Below, piece by piece: positions 23,602 to 34,153 of a stretch of DNA of 64,000 nucleotides (the stretch's first letter is position 1; each line of letters begins with the position of its first letter). The stretch is from Pseudobutyrivibrio ruminis DSM 9787. Its GTDB lineage: Bacteria; Bacillota; Clostridia; Lachnospirales; Lachnospiraceae. The DNA is taken from NCBI RefSeq assembly GCF_900218035.1, contig NZ_OBMR01000013.1:1-64000 (forward strand), written 5' to 3'. The position numbers and the translations under genes are program-made. The notes under the pieces are model-generated. The model saw only the letters and a list, made by a program, of their open reading frames with translations, had not been told where the DNA came from and ran no database searches.

Positions 23602-23763
23602 TTGAGTTCATTTAATTAAGAAAACATCCAAGATGGTTTTATATAGAAGCAATAAGTTCTTATCTTATTCCACTTATATGACACTGTTCTAGGATGAACG
23701 GTTCCGCTACCCCATAGTTTTGGGCAAGAAGCGTTCCGCTGTAGAAAATGGAGGTAAGAAAAC
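23602..23763 (+). promoter_or_regulatory. Structured rpsJ-rplC spacer, candidate leader for rplC
   Basis: This 162-nt gap contains AAAACATC/GATGGTTTT (23620-23640), an outer stem TTCTA (23687) with TAGAA (23742), and an inner CCCA/TGGG stem. An 8-nt GTTCCGCT is repeated at 23701 and 23733. The structured part ends at the rplC ribosome-binding site (GGAGG). Confidence 0.5.
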
Positions 23764-24447
23764 ATGAAGAAAGCTATTTTAGCTACAAAGGTCGGAATGA
23801 CTCAGGTCTTCAATGAAGGCGGCGAGCTTATTCCTGTAACTGTACTTTCTGCAGGTCCATGTGTTGTTACACAGATTAAGACAGTAGAAAATGATGGTTA
23901 CGATGCTGTTCAGGTTGGCTTTGTTGACAAGAAAGTAAAGCTTGTTAATAAGGATGCAAACGGACGCAAAGAAATTATTCATCGCAATGGCGTAAACAAG
24001 CCAGAGAAGGGTCACTTCGATAAGGCTGGTGTTGAGCCAAAGAGATTTGTTAGAGAGTTCAGATTTGATAATTGTGCAGATTATGCACTTGCTCAGGAAA
24101 TCAAGGCTGATATCTTTGAAGCTGGTGACAAGGTTGATGCAACAGCTACTTCAAAGGGTAAGGGATTCCAGGGCGCTATCAAGAGATTAGGCCAGCACAG
24201 AGGTCCTATGGCTCACGGTTCTAAGTTCCACAGACACCAGGGTTCAAATGGTGCTTGTTCTTCACCTAGCCGTGTATTCAAGGGCAAGGGTATGCCAGGT
24301 CAGATGGGCGGAAACAAGGTAACAATCCAGAACCTTGAGATTGTACGTGTTGATGTTGAAAATAATCTGCTTTTAGTAAAGGGTGCTGTTCCAGGACCTA
24401 AGAAGTCTCTTGTAACAATTAAAGAGTCAGTTAAAGCAGGAAAGTAA
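23764..24447 (+). CDS. rplC: 50S ribosomal protein L3
   Basis: A 227-aa early-assembly protein of the large subunit near the peptidyl transferase centre. Visible: N-terminal [15 protein letters not shown], the loop [20 protein letters not shown] (~135) and [15 protein letters not shown] (~178) that carries the Gln often methylated in this family. It is slightly longer than the ~209-aa norm. GGAGG precedes the ATG. Confidence 0.98.
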   Translation: MKKAILATKVGMTQVFNEGGELIPVTVLSAGPCVVTQIKTVENDGYDAVQVGFVDKKVKLVNKDANGRKEIIHRNGVNKPEKGHFDKAGVEPKRFVREFRFDNCADYALAQEIKADIFEAGDKVDATATSKGKGFQGAIKRLGQHRGPMAHGSKFHRHQGSNGACSSPSRVFKGKGMPGQMGGNKVTIQNLEIVRVDVENNLLLVKGAVPGPKKSLVTIKESVKAGK

Positions 24448-24476
24448 TCTTACGATAGGAAAGGAGGAACTTAGCG

Positions 24477-25097
24477 ATGGCTAAAGTATCCGTATATAAT
24501 ATGGAAGGCAAAGAAGTTGGCACCATGGATCTTAACGACAGCATCTTCGCAGTTGAGATTAATGAGCACTTAGTTCACATGGCAGTTGTCCAGCAGCTTG
24601 CAAATAACCGTCAGGGAACACAGAAGGCTAAGACTCGTTCTGAGGTTTCTGGTGGTGGTAGAAAACCTTGGAGACAGAAGGGAACAGGTCATGCAAGACA
24701 GGGTTCTACAAGATCTCCACAGTGGACAGGTGGTGGCGTAGTATTCGCTCCAACACCAAGAGATTATTCATTTAAGCTCAACAAGAAGGAGAAGAGAGCA
24801 GCTCTTAAGTCTGTACTCACTTCTGCAGTTAACGAGAACAAGTTCATCGTTGTTGACGAGCTTAAGTTTGACGCTATTAAGACAAAGGATTTTGCAAAGG
24901 TATTAACAAACCTTAACGTTGAGAAGGCACTTGTTGTTCTTGATACAAATGACAAGAACGTAGTTATGTCTGCAAAGAACATTCCTACAGTTAAGACAGC
25001 TCTTACAAACACAATCAACGTTTATGACATCCTTAAGTACAACACAGTAGTTGTAACAAAGGCTGCTGTAGATCAGATTCAGGAGGTATATGCATAA
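24477..25097 (+). CDS. rplD: 50S ribosomal protein L4
   Basis: A 206-aa protein lining the exit tunnel. The extended loop is visible (~45-95: [20 protein letters not shown], then a Gly/Arg-rich stretch with [12 protein letters not shown]). In many bacteria L4 represses its own operon. Its stop overlaps the rplW start (ATAATGG). Confidence 0.98.
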   Translation: MAKVSVYNMEGKEVGTMDLNDSIFAVEINEHLVHMAVVQQLANNRQGTQKAKTRSEVSGGGRKPWRQKGTGHARQGSTRSPQWTGGGVVFAPTPRDYSFKLNKKEKRAALKSVLTSAVNENKFIVVDELKFDAIKTKDFAKVLTNLNVEKALVVLDTNDKNVVMSAKNIPTVKTALTNTINVYDILKYNTVVVTKAAVDQIQEVYA

Positions 25098-25396
25098 TGG
25101 CAAATGTACAGTATTATGACGTAATCCTTAAACCTGTAATCACAGAAAAGTCAATGAACGCTATGGCTGAGAAGAAGTACACATTCTTAGTTCATCCAGA
25201 AGCAAACAAGACAATGATTAAGGAAGCTGTTGAGAAGATGTTCGACGGAGTAAAGGTTGCTTCAGTTAACACAATGAACGCTGATGGCAAGACAAAGAGA
25301 CGTGGAATGACATTCGGTAAGACAGCAAAGACAAAGAAAGCTATCGTTCAGCTTACAGCTGATAGCAAAGATATCGAGATTTTCTCAGGTCTTTAA
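25097..25396 (+). CDS. rplW: 50S ribosomal protein L23
   Basis: A 99-aa protein at the tunnel exit, the docking point for trigger factor and SRP. Motifs: [16 protein letters not shown] (N-terminus) and [18 protein letters not shown] (~68). It overlaps rplD by one base, with AGGAGG just before the ATG. Confidence 0.98.
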   Translation: MANVQYYDVILKPVITEKSMNAMAEKKYTFLVHPEANKTMIKEAVEKMFDGVKVASVNTMNADGKTKRRGMTFGKTAKTKKAIVQLTADSKDIEIFSGL

Positions 25397-25477
25397 GATA
25401 TAGCTTAAGGCAAGAGTTAATTAATTTTATGCGCAGTCGAGCGCGATAATAAACGAGTAAACGAAAGGAGAAACAAA

Positions 25478-26320
25478 ATGGGAATTAAGACATATAACCC
25501 ATATACACCTTCTAGAAGAAATATGACTGGTTCAGATTTCGCTGAGATCACAAAGACATCTCCAGAGAAGTCACTTGTTGTTTCATTAAAGAAGCACGCT
25601 GGTCGTAACAATCAGGGTAAGATTACCGTTAGACATCACGGTGGCGGTAACAGACAGAAATATAGACTTATTGATTTCAAGAGAAATAAGGATGGAATTC
25701 CTGCAAAGGTTATTGGTATCGAGTACGATCCAAACAGAACAGCTAACATCGCTCTTATCTGCTACGCAGACGGCGAGAAGGCTTACATCCTTGCTCCAGC
25801 TGGTCTTACAGACGGCATGACAGTTATGAACGGTGCTGACGCTGAAGTTAGAGTTGGTAACTGCTTACCACTCGAGAAGATTCCAGTTGGTACACTTATT
25901 CACAATATCGAGCTTTATCCAGGACGTGGCGGACAGCTTGTTCGTTCAGCTGGTAACTCAGCTCAGCTCATGGCTAAAGAAGGTAAGTACGCTACACTTC
26001 GTCTTCCTTCAGGCGAAATGAGAATGGTACCTCTTAACTGCCGTGCATCAATCGGTGTAATCGGTAACGGTGATCACAACCTTGTTAAGATCGGTAAAGC
26101 TGGTCGTAAGAGACACATGGGTATCAGACCTACAGTTCGTGGTTCTGTTATGAACCCTAATGACCATCCACATGGTGGTGGTGAGGGCCGCGCTCCTATC
26201 GGACGTCCAGGTCCATGCACACCTTGGGGCAAGCCAGCTCTTGGTCTCAAGACAAGAAAGAAGCACAAGCAGTCTAACAAGCTCATCGTAAGAAGACGCG
26301 ATGGTAGAGCAATCAAGTAA
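25478..26320 (+). CDS. rplB: 50S ribosomal protein L2
   Basis: A 280-aa core protein needed for subunit joining and peptidyl transfer. The conserved C-terminal block is intact ([19 protein letters not shown] near 225, with the universally conserved His; then [12 protein letters not shown]). The 81-bp gap before it is relatively long. AAAGGAG precedes the ATG. Confidence 0.98.
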   Translation: MGIKTYNPYTPSRRNMTGSDFAEITKTSPEKSLVVSLKKHAGRNNQGKITVRHHGGGNRQKYRLIDFKRNKDGIPAKVIGIEYDPNRTANIALICYADGEKAYILAPAGLTDGMTVMNGADAEVRVGNCLPLEKIPVGTLIHNIELYPGRGGQLVRSAGNSAQLMAKEGKYATLRLPSGEMRMVPLNCRASIGVIGNGDHNLVKIGKAGRKRHMGIRPTVRGSVMNPNDHPHGGGEGRAPIGRPGPCTPWGKPALGLKTRKKHKQSNKLIVRRRDGRAIK

Positions 26321-26331
26321 GGAGGATACAC

Positions 26332-26613
26332 ATGGCACGTTCATTAAAAAAAGGACCATTTGCTGATGCAAGCTTATTAAAGAAGGTTGATGCTATGAAC
26401 GCAAGCGGCGACAAGTCAGTTATCAAGACATGGTCACGTCGTTCTACAATCTTCCCACAGATGGTTGGACATACAATTGCAGTACATGACGGTAGAAAGC
26501 ATGTTCCAGTATATGTTACAGAAGACATGGTTGGACACAAGCTTGGTGAATTCGTTGCTACTAGAACCTACAGAGGTCATGGCAAAGACGAAAAGAAGTC
26601 AAAGGTACGCTAA
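26332..26613 (+). CDS. rpsS: 30S ribosomal protein S19
   Basis: A 93-aa head protein of the 30S subunit, bound with S13. It shows [16 protein letters not shown] at the N-terminus, [29 protein letters not shown] (~43-73) and the basic tail. It lies 11 bp after rplB with AAGGAGG in the gap. Confidence 0.98.
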   Translation: MARSLKKGPFADASLLKKVDAMNASGDKSVIKTWSRRSTIFPQMVGHTIAVHDGRKHVPVYVTEDMVGHKLGEFVATRTYRGHGKDEKKSKVR

Positions 26614-26635
26614 TTAACAGAAAGGAGTTTTTATC

Positions 26636-27025
26636 ATGGCTAAGGGACATAGATCTCAAATTAAACGTGAGAGAAACGATGTAAAGGATACAAGACCTTC
26701 AGCAAAGTTATCTTATGCTAGAATGTCAGTTCAGAAGGCTTGTTTCGTACTTGATGCCATTCGTGGTAAGGATGTTGATACAGCTCTTGCTATCGTAATG
26801 TACAATCCAAGATACGCTTCAAGTGTTATAGAGAAATTACTTAAGTCTGCTATTGCAAACGCTGAGAACAATAACGGCTTAGATCGCAAGGACCTTGTAG
26901 TAGCTGAGTGCTATGCAAACAAGGGACCTACAATGAAGAGAATTAGACCAAGAGCACAGGGTAGAGCTTACAGAATCGAAAAGAGAATGAGCCACATCAC
27001 AATCGTGCTTGATCAGAAAAATTAA
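26636..27025 (+). CDS. rplV: 50S ribosomal protein L22
   Basis: A 129-aa protein with the tunnel-constricting beta hairpin near the C-terminus ([20 protein letters not shown], ~90-113), where macrolide-resistance changes arise in other bacteria. The N-terminus has 10-15 extra residues compared with the shortest homologues. Confidence 0.98.
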   Translation: MAKGHRSQIKRERNDVKDTRPSAKLSYARMSVQKACFVLDAIRGKDVDTALAIVMYNPRYASSVIEKLLKSAIANAENNNGLDRKDLVVAECYANKGPTMKRIRPRAQGRAYRIEKRMSHITIVLDQKN

Positions 27026-27036
27026 GGAGGCAAAAC

Positions 27037-27696
27037 ATGGGACAGAAAGTTAATCCTCATGGCTTAAGAGTCGGTGTTATTAAGGACTGGGATTCTAAGT
27101 GGTACGCTGAGGGCGAGAACTTCTCAGACTACTTAGTTGAAGACTATAATATCAGAAAATTTCTTAAGAAGAAGCTTTACGCTGCAGGCGTTTCTAAGAT
27201 TGAAATCGAGCGCGCTGCTGGTAGAGTAAAGGTTACTGTTTATACAGCAAAGCCAGGCGTTGTTATCGGTAAGGGCGGCGCTGAAATCGACAAGATTAAG
27301 ACTGAGCTCCAGAAGCAGACAAGCGATAAGCTTGTTGTTGATATCAAGGAAATCAAGAGACCAGATCGTGATGCACAGCTCGTTGCTGAGAACATCGCTG
27401 GCCAGCTTGAGAACCGTGTATCATTCCGTAGAGCAATGAAGTCTTGCATGGGTCGCGCTATGAAGACTGGTATCAAGGGTATCAAGACAAGCTGTTCAGG
27501 ACGTCTTGGTGGTGCTGATATGGCTCGTTCAGAGTCTTACAATGAAGGTACTATTCCACTTCAGACACTTCGTGCTGATATCGATTATGGATTCGCTGAG
27601 GCTGACACTACTTATGGTAAGGTTGGTGTAAAGGTTTGGATCTATAAGGGTGAAGTACTTCCAAAGAGAAAGAATGTGGAAGGAGGAGCTCAATAA
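27037..27696 (+). CDS. rpsC: 30S ribosomal protein S3
   Basis: A 219-aa protein at the mRNA entry site. N-terminal [20 protein letters not shown], the KH domain GXXG loop ([15 protein letters not shown], ~75) and the C-terminal [13 protein letters not shown] (~203) are intact. The following rplP begins 1 base after the stop. Confidence 0.98.
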   Translation: MGQKVNPHGLRVGVIKDWDSKWYAEGENFSDYLVEDYNIRKFLKKKLYAAGVSKIEIERAAGRVKVTVYTAKPGVVIGKGGAEIDKIKTELQKQTSDKLVVDIKEIKRPDRDAQLVAENIAGQLENRVSFRRAMKSCMGRAMKTGIKGIKTSCSGRLGGADMARSESYNEGTIPLQTLRADIDYGFAEADTTYGKVGVKVWIYKGEVLPKRKNVEGGAQ

Positions 27697-27697
27697 T

Positions 27698-28126
27698 ATG
27701 TTAATGCCAAAGAGAGCGAAGCATAGAAAGCAGTTCCGTGGGAACATGGCTGGAAAAGCTTCAAGAGGAAATAAGATATCTTACGGTGAGTATGGTATCG
27801 TTGCAACAGAGCCAGCTTGGATTAAGTCAAACCAGATCGAAGCAGCTCGTATCGCTATGACACGTTACATTAAGCGTGGTGGTAAGGTTTGGATTAAGAT
27901 TTTCCCAGACAAGCCAGTTACTGCAAAACCTGCTGAAACTCGAATGGGTTCAGGTAAGGGAACACTTGAATATTGGGTAGCTGTTGTTAAGCCGGGCCGT
28001 GTATTATTCGAGATCTCAGGAGTATCTGAGGAAGTTGCTAGAGAAGCACTTCGTCTCGCTACACATAAACTTCCTTGCAAGTGCAAGATAGTTTCCCGTG
28101 AGGATTTAGAAGGCGGTGAAGCATAA
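27698..28126 (+). CDS. rplP: 50S ribosomal protein L16
   Basis: A 142-aa protein near the A site. The start is placed at ATG 27698 ([15 protein letters not shown]), 1 bp after rpsC and behind GGAGG; the longer upstream frame runs inside rpsC. It shows [20 protein letters not shown] (~67) and [17 protein letters not shown]. The stop overlaps the rpmC start (TAATG). Confidence 0.98.
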   Translation: MLMPKRAKHRKQFRGNMAGKASRGNKISYGEYGIVATEPAWIKSNQIEAARIAMTRYIKRGGKVWIKIFPDKPVTAKPAETRMGSGKGTLEYWVAVVKPGRVLFEISGVSEEVAREALRLATHKLPCKCKIVSREDLEGGEA

Positions 28127-28332
28127 TGAAGAATACAAAGTACGTAGAAGATTTAAAGAACACTTCAGTAGCAGAGCTTAATGCTCAGCTCGTAGAAGCT
28201 AAGAAAGAACTTTTCAACTTAAGATTCCAGAATGCTACAAATCAGTTAGACAATACAGCAAGAATCCGTGAGGTTCGTCGTAACATCGCTCGTATTCAGA
28301 CTGTTATCACAGAAGCTGAGAAGAACGCATAA
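28126..28332 (+). CDS. rpmC: 50S ribosomal protein L29
   Basis: A 68-aa two-helix protein near the tunnel exit. It contains [20 protein letters not shown] and the RREV-type RNA-binding segment (here [13 protein letters not shown]). It is coupled to rplP by TAATG. Confidence 0.97.
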   Translation: MKNTKYVEDLKNTSVAELNAQLVEAKKELFNLRFQNATNQLDNTARIREVRRNIARIQTVITEAEKNA

Positions 28333-28371
28333 TTGATTAGAATCTTAACTATTTGAAAGGAGATCAAAGAC

Positions 28372-28626
28372 GTGGAAAGAAACTTAAGAAAAACACGTAC
28401 AGGTGTTGTTGTAAGCGACAAGATGGATAAGACAATCGTTGTTGCAATCCGTGACAATGTAAAGCATCCACTTTACAACAAGATCGTTAAGAAGACATAT
28501 AAGCTTAAGGCTCACGATGAGAACGGCGACGCTCACATCGGAGATACAGTAAAGGTAATGGAGACAAGACCACTTTCTAAAGATAAGAGATGGAGACTTG
28601 TTGAAGTTATCGAGAGAGCAAAATAA
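28372..28626 (+). CDS. rpsQ: 30S ribosomal protein S17
   Basis: An 84-aa OB-fold protein needed for early 30S assembly. It begins with GTG 28372 after AAAGGAG. It shows [16 protein letters not shown] (~11) and [20 protein letters not shown] (~58). Confidence 0.98.
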   Translation: MERNLRKTRTGVVVSDKMDKTIVVAIRDNVKHPLYNKIVKKTYKLKAHDENGDAHIGDTVKVMETRPLSKDKRWRLVEVIERAK

Positions 28627-28644
28627 TTAAAGGAGGCTACTATA

Positions 28645-29013
28645 ATGGTACAACAGGAAAGTAGATTAAAGGTAGCCGATAATACAGGAGCAAAGGAAAT
28701 CCTTGTTATCCGTGTTATGGGTGGATCTACAAGAAGATATGCCAATATCGGCGACGTAATTACTGCTACCGTTAAAGATGCAACACCAGGTGGCGTTGTA
28801 AAGAAGGGTGACGTTGTTAAGGCAGTAGTTGTTCGTTCAGTTAAAGGTGCCCGTCGTAAAGATGGTTCTTATATCAAGTTTGATGAAAATGCTGCAGTCA
28901 TCATTAAAGATGACAAGACTCCAAGAGGAACTCGTATTTTTGGACCTGTAGCTAGAGAGCTTCGTGAGAAGCAGTTCATGAAGATTGTTTCTCTCGCTCC
29001 AGAAGTATTGTAG
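28645..29013 (+). CDS. rplN: 50S ribosomal protein L14
   Basis: A 122-aa protein at the subunit interface. It is nearly consensus: [35 protein letters not shown] (~38) and [20 protein letters not shown] (~97). AAGGAGG precedes the ATG. Confidence 0.98.
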   Translation: MVQQESRLKVADNTGAKEILVIRVMGGSTRRYANIGDVITATVKDATPGGVVKKGDVVKAVVVRSVKGARRKDGSYIKFDENAAVIIKDDKTPRGTRIFGPVARELREKQFMKIVSLAPEVL

Positions 29014-29026
29014 GAGGAAGAGTAGA

Positions 29027-29338
29027 ATGGCAACTATGAAAATTAAAAAAGGCGATACTGTTCGTGTAATCGCAGGTGGCGATGTAAACAACGAAGGTAA
29101 GGTTATCGCAGTAGATAAGAAGAATAACACCGTTACAGTTGAGGGTGTTAACATGGTAAAGCGTCATGTTAAGCCTAGCATGGCCAACCAGGCAGGTGGT
29201 ATCATCGAGCAGGAAGCTCCTATCGATGCTTCAAATGTTATGTTACTTCATAACGGTCAGCCTACACGTGTTGGTTTCAAGATGGACGGAGACAAAAAAG
29301 TCCGTTTCGCAAAGAAGACCGGCGAGGTTATTGACTAA
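29027..29338 (+). CDS. rplX: 50S ribosomal protein L24
   Basis: A 103-aa KOW-domain assembly initiator protein. The start is placed at ATG 29027, 6 nt after TAGGAGGA; an upstream frame overlaps rplN. It shows KKGDTVRVIAGGDVNNEGKV (~6) and NMVKRHVKPS (~43). Confidence 0.97.
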   Translation: MATMKIKKGDTVRVIAGGDVNNEGKVIAVDKKNNTVTVEGVNMVKRHVKPSMANQAGGIIEQEAPIDASNVMLLHNGQPTRVGFKMDGDKKVRFAKKTGEVID

Positions 29339-29360
29339 TTGAAGAAAGGAGAACAGTTCG

Positions 29361-29906
29361 TTGAGTAGATTAAAAGATCAGTATCTTAATGAAATCGTAC
29401 CAGCAATGGTTGAGAAGTTTGGATACAAGAATATTATGGAAGTTCCTAAGATCGAAAAGATCGTTGTCAACATGGGTGTTGGCGAAGCAAAGGACAATGC
29501 TAAGCTTCTTGAGTCTGCAGTTAAGGATATGGAAATGATTACAGGCCAGAAAGCTGTTACAACAAAGGCAAAGAATTCAGTTGCTAACTTCAAGATTCGT
29601 GAAGGTATGGCAATTGGCTGTAAGACTACACTTCGTGGAGAGAAGATGTATGAGTTCGCAGATCGTCTTATCAATCTTGCACTCCCACGTGTTCGTGACT
29701 TCAGAGGTGTTAATCCTAATTCATTCGATGGTAGAGGAAACTATGCACTTGGTATCAAGGAGCAGATCATCTTCCCTGAGATTGAGTACGATAAGATTGA
29801 CAAGACTCGTGGTATGGACATTATCTTCGTAACTACAGCTAAGACAGATGAAGAGGCTAGAGAATTACTTCGTTTATTCAATATGCCTTTCGCTAAGGAA
29901 GCATAG
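29361..29906 (+). CDS. rplE: 50S ribosomal protein L5
   Basis: A 181-aa protein of the central protuberance that contacts 5S rRNA and the P-site tRNA. It begins with TTG 29361 after AAAGGAG. It shows [18 protein letters not shown] (~29), [19 protein letters not shown] (~97) and [14 protein letters not shown] (~131). Confidence 0.98.
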   Translation: MSRLKDQYLNEIVPAMVEKFGYKNIMEVPKIEKIVVNMGVGEAKDNAKLLESAVKDMEMITGQKAVTTKAKNSVANFKIREGMAIGCKTTLRGEKMYEFADRLINLALPRVRDFRGVNPNSFDGRGNYALGIKEQIIFPEIEYDKIDKTRGMDIIFVTTAKTDEEARELLRLFNMPFAKEA

Positions 29907-29916
29907 GAGGAAAGTT

Positions 29917-30102
29917 ATGGCAAAGAAGTCAATGAAAGTAAAGCAGCAGCGCACAGCAAAGTTCTCTACACAAGAGTACAGTCGTTGCAAAATCTGCGGT
30001 CGTCCACATGCATACCTTAGAAAGTATGGTATTTGTAGAGTATGTTTCCGTGAGTTAGCTTACAAGGGACAGATCCCTGGCGTAAAGAAAGCTTCATGGT
30101 AA
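29917..30102 (+). CDS. rpsZ: 30S ribosomal protein S14, zinc type
   Basis: A 61-aa zinc-binding S14. The start is placed at ATG 29917 behind [26 protein letters not shown] holds the four Cys ligands; the tail [14 protein letters not shown] is canonical. No Zn-free paralogue is in this window. Confidence 0.98.
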   Translation: MAKKSMKVKQQRTAKFSTQEYSRCKICGRPHAYLRKYGICRVCFRELAYKGQIPGVKKASW

Positions 30103-30142
30103 GATAACGAGCACAGATTGATAATTAGGAGGAAATTGCATC

Positions 30143-30544
30143 ATGACAATGAGTGATCCAATAGCAGATATGCTTACAAGAATCCGTAATGCAAATACTG
30201 CAAAACATGATACAGTAGATGTTCCTGCATCAAAGATGAAGGTTGCAATTGCAGACATTCTTGTAGATGAAGGATTTATCACAAAGTACGACATCGTTGA
30301 TAATGGTAACTTCAAGGATATCCGTGTTACATTAAAGTACGGTGCAAACAAGAACGAGAAGATTATTTCTGGTATTAAGAGAATTTCTAAGCCAGGTCTT
30401 CGTATTTATGCTGGTAAGGACGATATCCCATACGTTTTAGGTGGACTTGGTATCGCTATCCTTTCAACAAACAAGGGCATCATCACAGATAAGGAAGCTC
30501 GTAAGCTTCAGGTTGGTGGCGAAGTTCTTGCATATGTTTGGTAA
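30143..30544 (+). CDS. rpsH: 30S ribosomal protein S8
   Basis: A 133-aa protein binding the central domain of 16S rRNA. N-terminus [18 protein letters not shown] and C-terminal [20 protein letters not shown] are canonical. In E. coli S8 represses the spc operon; no equivalent site was identified here. Confidence 0.98.
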   Translation: MTMSDPIADMLTRIRNANTAKHDTVDVPASKMKVAIADILVDEGFITKYDIVDNGNFKDIRVTLKYGANKNEKIISGIKRISKPGLRIYAGKDDIPYVLGGLGIAILSTNKGIITDKEARKLQVGGEVLAYVW

Positions 30545-30628
30545 TCATATCCAAACAAGTAACTAATTACCTAAAGTATAACCCGGTTACAGAAGCCGGA
30601 CATACAGTAAATTTAAGGAGGTACGGGC

Positions 30629-31168
30629 ATGTCACGTATAGGAAGAATGCCAATCGCAGTTCCAGCTGGTGTTACAGTTGAGATTGCAGAAAATAATCAT
30701 GTGACTGTAAAAGGTCCTAAGGGTACTCTTGAGAGAACACTTCCATCTGAGATGGATATTAAGCTTGAGGGTGCAGAAGTTGTTGTTACTAGACCTAATG
30801 ATTTAAAGAAGATGAAGTCTTTACATGGTCTTACAAGAACACTTATCAACAACATGGTTGTGGGTGTTACAACAGGCTATGAGAAGACTCTTGAAGTTAA
30901 CGGTGTAGGTTACAGAGCATCTAAGGCTGGTAAGAAGCTTACTCTTAACCTTGGTTACTCACACCCAGTAGAGATGGAAGATCCAGAGGGTATCGAGTCA
31001 ACAGTTGACGGAAATAAAATTATCATCAAGGGTATCGACAAGGAAAAGGTTGGTCAGTACGCTGCCAACATCAGAGATAAGAGAAGACCTGAGCCATATA
31101 AGGGTAAGGGTATTAAGTACGCTGATGAAGTTATTAGACGTAAAGTCGGTAAGACCGGTAAGAAATAG
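30629..31168 (+). CDS. rplF: 50S ribosomal protein L6
   Basis: A 179-aa two-domain protein near the sarcin-ricin loop. It shows [18 protein letters not shown] (N-terminus) and the C-terminal signature [18 protein letters not shown] (~152). The 84-bp spacer before it contains CCGGTT...AAGCCGG, a small hairpin. Confidence 0.98.
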   Translation: MSRIGRMPIAVPAGVTVEIAENNHVTVKGPKGTLERTLPSEMDIKLEGAEVVVTRPNDLKKMKSLHGLTRTLINNMVVGVTTGYEKTLEVNGVGYRASKAGKKLTLNLGYSHPVEMEDPEGIESTVDGNKIIIKGIDKEKVGQYAANIRDKRRPEPYKGKGIKYADEVIRRKVGKTGKK

Positions 31169-31186
31169 TAAAGGAGTGAATGTAAA

Positions 31187-31555
31187 ATGGTAAGTAAGAA
31201 ATCTAAATCAGTAATTCGCCAGACAAAGCATAGAAGACTTCGTAACACTCTAGCCGGTACTGCAGAAAGACCACGTTTAGCAGTGTTCAGAAGCAACAAT
31301 CACATGTATGTTCAGGTTATTGATGATACATGCGGAAATACACTTGTTTCAGCATCTACTCTTGACGCAGACGTTAAGGCAGATCTTGCAAAGACAAATA
31401 ACGTAGAAGCAGCTACAAAGCTCGGTACAGTTATTGCTAAGAAGGCACAGGAAAAGGGAATCAAGGAAGTCGTATTCGACAGAGGTGGTTACATTTATGC
31501 CGGCAAGGTTGCAGCTTTAGCAGATGCAGCTAGAGAAGCTGGATTAGAATTCTAG
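31187..31555 (+). CDS. rplR: 50S ribosomal protein L18
   Basis: A 122-aa protein that binds 5S rRNA with L5. It shows [20 protein letters not shown] (~14), [11 protein letters not shown] (~37) and [20 protein letters not shown] (~97). Confidence 0.98.
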   Translation: MVSKKSKSVIRQTKHRRLRNTLAGTAERPRLAVFRSNNHMYVQVIDDTCGNTLVSASTLDADVKADLAKTNNVEAATKLGTVIAKKAQEKGIKEVVFDRGGYIYAGKVAALADAAREAGLEF

Positions 31556-31566
31556 GAGGAGAACAC

Positions 31567-32076
31567 ATGAAACGTGAAATCATTGACGCTAGCCAGTTAG
31601 AGTTAACTGAGCAGGTTGTAGAAATTAAGCGTGTAACAAAGGTTGTTAAGGGTGGACGTAACATGCGTTTCACAGCTCTTGTTGTAGTAGGCGATAAGAA
31701 CGGACACGTTGGCGCTGGACTTGGCAAGGCAGCTGAAATTCCAGAAGCTATCCGCAAGGGTAAGGAAGATGCTATGAAGAAGCTTATCACAGTTAAGCTT
31801 GATGACAACCATAGTATTACACACGACATTCAGGGTAAGCACACAGGCGCTTCTGTACTTCTTAAGAAGGCACCAGAAGGTACTGGTATCATCGCTGGTG
31901 GTCCAGCTCGTGCCGTATGTGAGCTTGCAGGTATCGGAAATATCCGTACAAAGTCACTTGGATCATCAAATAAGCAGAACGTTGTTCTTGCTACAATCGA
32001 AGGACTTAAGTCTCTTAAGTCACCTGAGGAAGTAGCAAAGGCTCGTGGCAAGAAAGTTGAAGACATTCTTGCTTAA
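31567..32076 (+). CDS. rpsE: 30S ribosomal protein S5
   Basis: A 169-aa decoding-fidelity protein. N-terminal double-strand RNA-binding fold: [20 protein letters not shown] (~24) and [20 protein letters not shown] (~50). The C-terminal domain has [14 protein letters not shown] (~110). Confidence 0.98.
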   Translation: MKREIIDASQLELTEQVVEIKRVTKVVKGGRNMRFTALVVVGDKNGHVGAGLGKAAEIPEAIRKGKEDAMKKLITVKLDDNHSITHDIQGKHTGASVLLKKAPEGTGIIAGGPARAVCELAGIGNIRTKSLGSSNKQNVVLATIEGLKSLKSPEEVAKARGKKVEDILA

Positions 32077-32089
32077 GGAGGAAAGGTAA

Positions 32090-32275
32090 ATGGCAGAGAA
32101 GAAGTTAAGAGTAACACTCGTAAAGTCTACAATCGGTGCTGTTCCAAAGAACAAGAAGACTGTAGAAGCACTTGGCCTTAGAAAGGTCAACAAGACTGTT
32201 GAGCTTCCTGACAACGACAGCGTTCGAGGAATGCTTAGAATGGTCAATCACTTAGTAAAAGTTGAAGAAATTTAA
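32090..32275 (+). CDS. rpmD: 50S ribosomal protein L30
   Basis: A 61-aa ferredoxin-like protein. [20 protein letters not shown] and [15 protein letters not shown] match the short bacterial form. GGAGG precedes the ATG. Confidence 0.97.
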   Translation: MAEKKLRVTLVKSTIGAVPKNKKTVEALGLRKVNKTVELPDNDSVRGMLRMVNHLVKVEEI

Positions 32276-32292
32276 TAGAAGGAGGTGCCATA

Positions 32293-32736
32293 ATGGATTT
32301 ATCTAACTTACAGCCAGCAGAAGGCTCAAAGCATAGTGATAATTTCAGAAGAGGCCGTGGTCACGGTTCAGGTAATGGCAAGACTGCTGGTAAGGGTCAT
32401 AAGGGACAGAAGGCTCGTTCAGGCGGAAGCATTAGACTTGGATTCGAAGGTGGACAGATGCCTTTATACAGACGTCTTCCTAAGCGTGGTTTCAAGAATA
32501 GAAATACAAAGGAAATCGTTGGTATCAATGTTTCTTATTTAGAGAGATTTGATAATGGTGCTACTGTAACAGTTGATACACTCGTTGAGAGCGGTATCAT
32601 CAAGAACCCTCGCGATGGCGTTAAGATTCTTGGCGGTGGTGAGCTTACAAAGAAGCTCAACGTTCAGGCAAACGCATTTAGTGCTAGCGCAAAGGAGAAG
32701 ATTGAAGCCTTGGGCGGAACTGCAGAGGTGATCTAA
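32293..32736 (+). CDS. rplO: 50S ribosomal protein L15
   Basis: A 147-aa protein with the Gly/Arg-rich N-terminal extension that penetrates 23S rRNA ([20 protein letters not shown], ~19-38) and a C-terminal globular domain. Its stop overlaps the secY start by one base. Confidence 0.98.
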   Translation: MDLSNLQPAEGSKHSDNFRRGRGHGSGNGKTAGKGHKGQKARSGGSIRLGFEGGQMPLYRRLPKRGFKNRNTKEIVGINVSYLERFDNGATVTVDTLVESGIIKNPRDGVKILGGGELTKKLNVQANAFSASAKEKIEALGGTAEVI

Positions 32737-34052
32737 TGTTTCAGACACTACGCGATGCTTTTAAAATTAAAGATTTAAGAAGACGAATTGGTTTTACATT
32801 TTTAATGCTTATTGTTGTTAGGCTTGGAAGCTTGCTTCCAGTGCCTGGCATCAATGGCAATGCCTTTAGCAGTCTCTTCGCGGATAGTGATAGTGCATTG
32901 AACTTTTTTGATTCAATCACTGGTGGTTCATTCTCATCAATGTCAGTTTTCGCATTGAACATCACTCCATACATTACATCTTCTATCATTATGCAGTTGC
33001 TTACAATTGCATTTCCTAAGTTAGAAGAAATGCAGCGTGATGGTGAACAAGGTAGAAAGAAGATGACACAGATTACTCGTTATCTTACAATCGCCTTGGC
33101 ACTTGGTGAGTCTATCGCAATGGCAGTTGGTTTTGGAAGAAGTGGTTATCTTGTAACATACTCAGTTCCATTCCTCAACTACGTACTTGTTGTTGTAGCA
33201 CTTACAGCTGGATCTGCAGTACTTATGTGGATTGGTGAGAGAATTACAGAAAAGGGTATTGGTAATGGTATTTCAATAGTTCTTACTATTAATATCATTA
33301 GCCGTATTCCTTCTGATTTAACAAAGCTCTATGAGCAGTTTATGGCTGGAAAAACGATTCCAAAGGCAGTGTTAGCTGCAGTTATTATTGCTGCAATAAT
33401 TATTGCTCTTGTTGTATTCGTTGTTATACTCCAGAGCGCAGAGAGACGTATTCCAGTACAATATTCAAATAAGATTCAGGGAAGAAGACAGGTTGGTGGC
33501 AATTCATCAATCATCCCTATGAGAGTTAACACAGCAGGTGTTATCCCTGTCATCTTCGCTCAGTCATTACTTCAGACACCTGTTATGATTGTTCAGTTAT
33601 TAAACAAACAGCCAAGCGGTGTTTGGGGCAAGATTTTAAGTGGAATGAGTCAGTCTAATTGGTTCAATCCTTCAAATTGGATTTACACAATTGGAGCACT
33701 TGTTTATGTATTGCTTATTATCGGTTTTGCATATTTCTATACAGAGATTACTTTCAATCCTTTGGAAATTGCAGAGAACCTTAAGCGTTCAGGTGGATTT
33801 ATTCCAGGTATACGACCAGGAAAACCTACTTCAGATTATTTAACAGCAATCTTAAAGCATGTTATTTTCATTGGAGCAATTGGTCTTTCAATCGTAGCAT
33901 TACTTCCTATCGTCTTTAACGGTTTGGTTGGCGCTAGTGTTTCATTTGGTGGTACATCAATCATCATTATTGTTGGTGTTATCGTAGAAACATTAAAGCA
34001 GGTTGAATCTCAGATGATGGTTCGTAATTATAAAGGATTTTTAAATGACTAA
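32736..34052 (+). CDS. secY: Preprotein translocase channel subunit SecY
   Basis: A 438-aa protein with ten membrane helices, the Sec protein-export channel. It shows RRIGFTFLMLIVVRLGSLLP (TM1), the plug region after it, RIPVQYSNKIQGRRQVGGNS (cytoplasmic loop, ~240) and FNPLEIAENLKRSGGFIPGI (~340). It is coupled to rplO by TAATG. A GAGATACG/CGTATCTC hairpin (34073-34097) follows it, with a T-run a few bases later (34105-34110). Confidence 0.98.
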   Translation: MFQTLRDAFKIKDLRRRIGFTFLMLIVVRLGSLLPVPGINGNAFSSLFADSDSALNFFDSITGGSFSSMSVFALNITPYITSSIIMQLLTIAFPKLEEMQRDGEQGRKKMTQITRYLTIALALGESIAMAVGFGRSGYLVTYSVPFLNYVLVVVALTAGSAVLMWIGERITEKGIGNGISIVLTINIISRIPSDLTKLYEQFMAGKTIPKAVLAAVIIAAIIIALVVFVVILQSAERRIPVQYSNKIQGRRQVGGNSSIIPMRVNTAGVIPVIFAQSLLQTPVMIVQLLNKQPSGVWGKILSGMSQSNWFNPSNWIYTIGALVYVLLIIGFAYFYTEITFNPLEIAENLKRSGGFIPGIRPGKPTSDYLTAILKHVIFIGAIGLSIVALLPIVFNGLVGASVSFGGTSIIIIVGVIVETLKQVESQMMVRNYKGFLND

Positions 34053-34153
34053 TTGTCATTTTGACACTGAGGGAGATACGTGATTTTCGCGTATCTCTTA
34101 AGGTGTTTTTTACAGAATTTTTTACAAAACATCTAAGCAGGAGGGTTTGTTGA

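Noticed and set aside
34065-34115. Hairpin after secY as a full terminator
   Set aside because: The stem GAGATACG/CGTATCTC is good but the T-run starts 7 nt later, so termination is probably partial at most; kept only as a note under secY.
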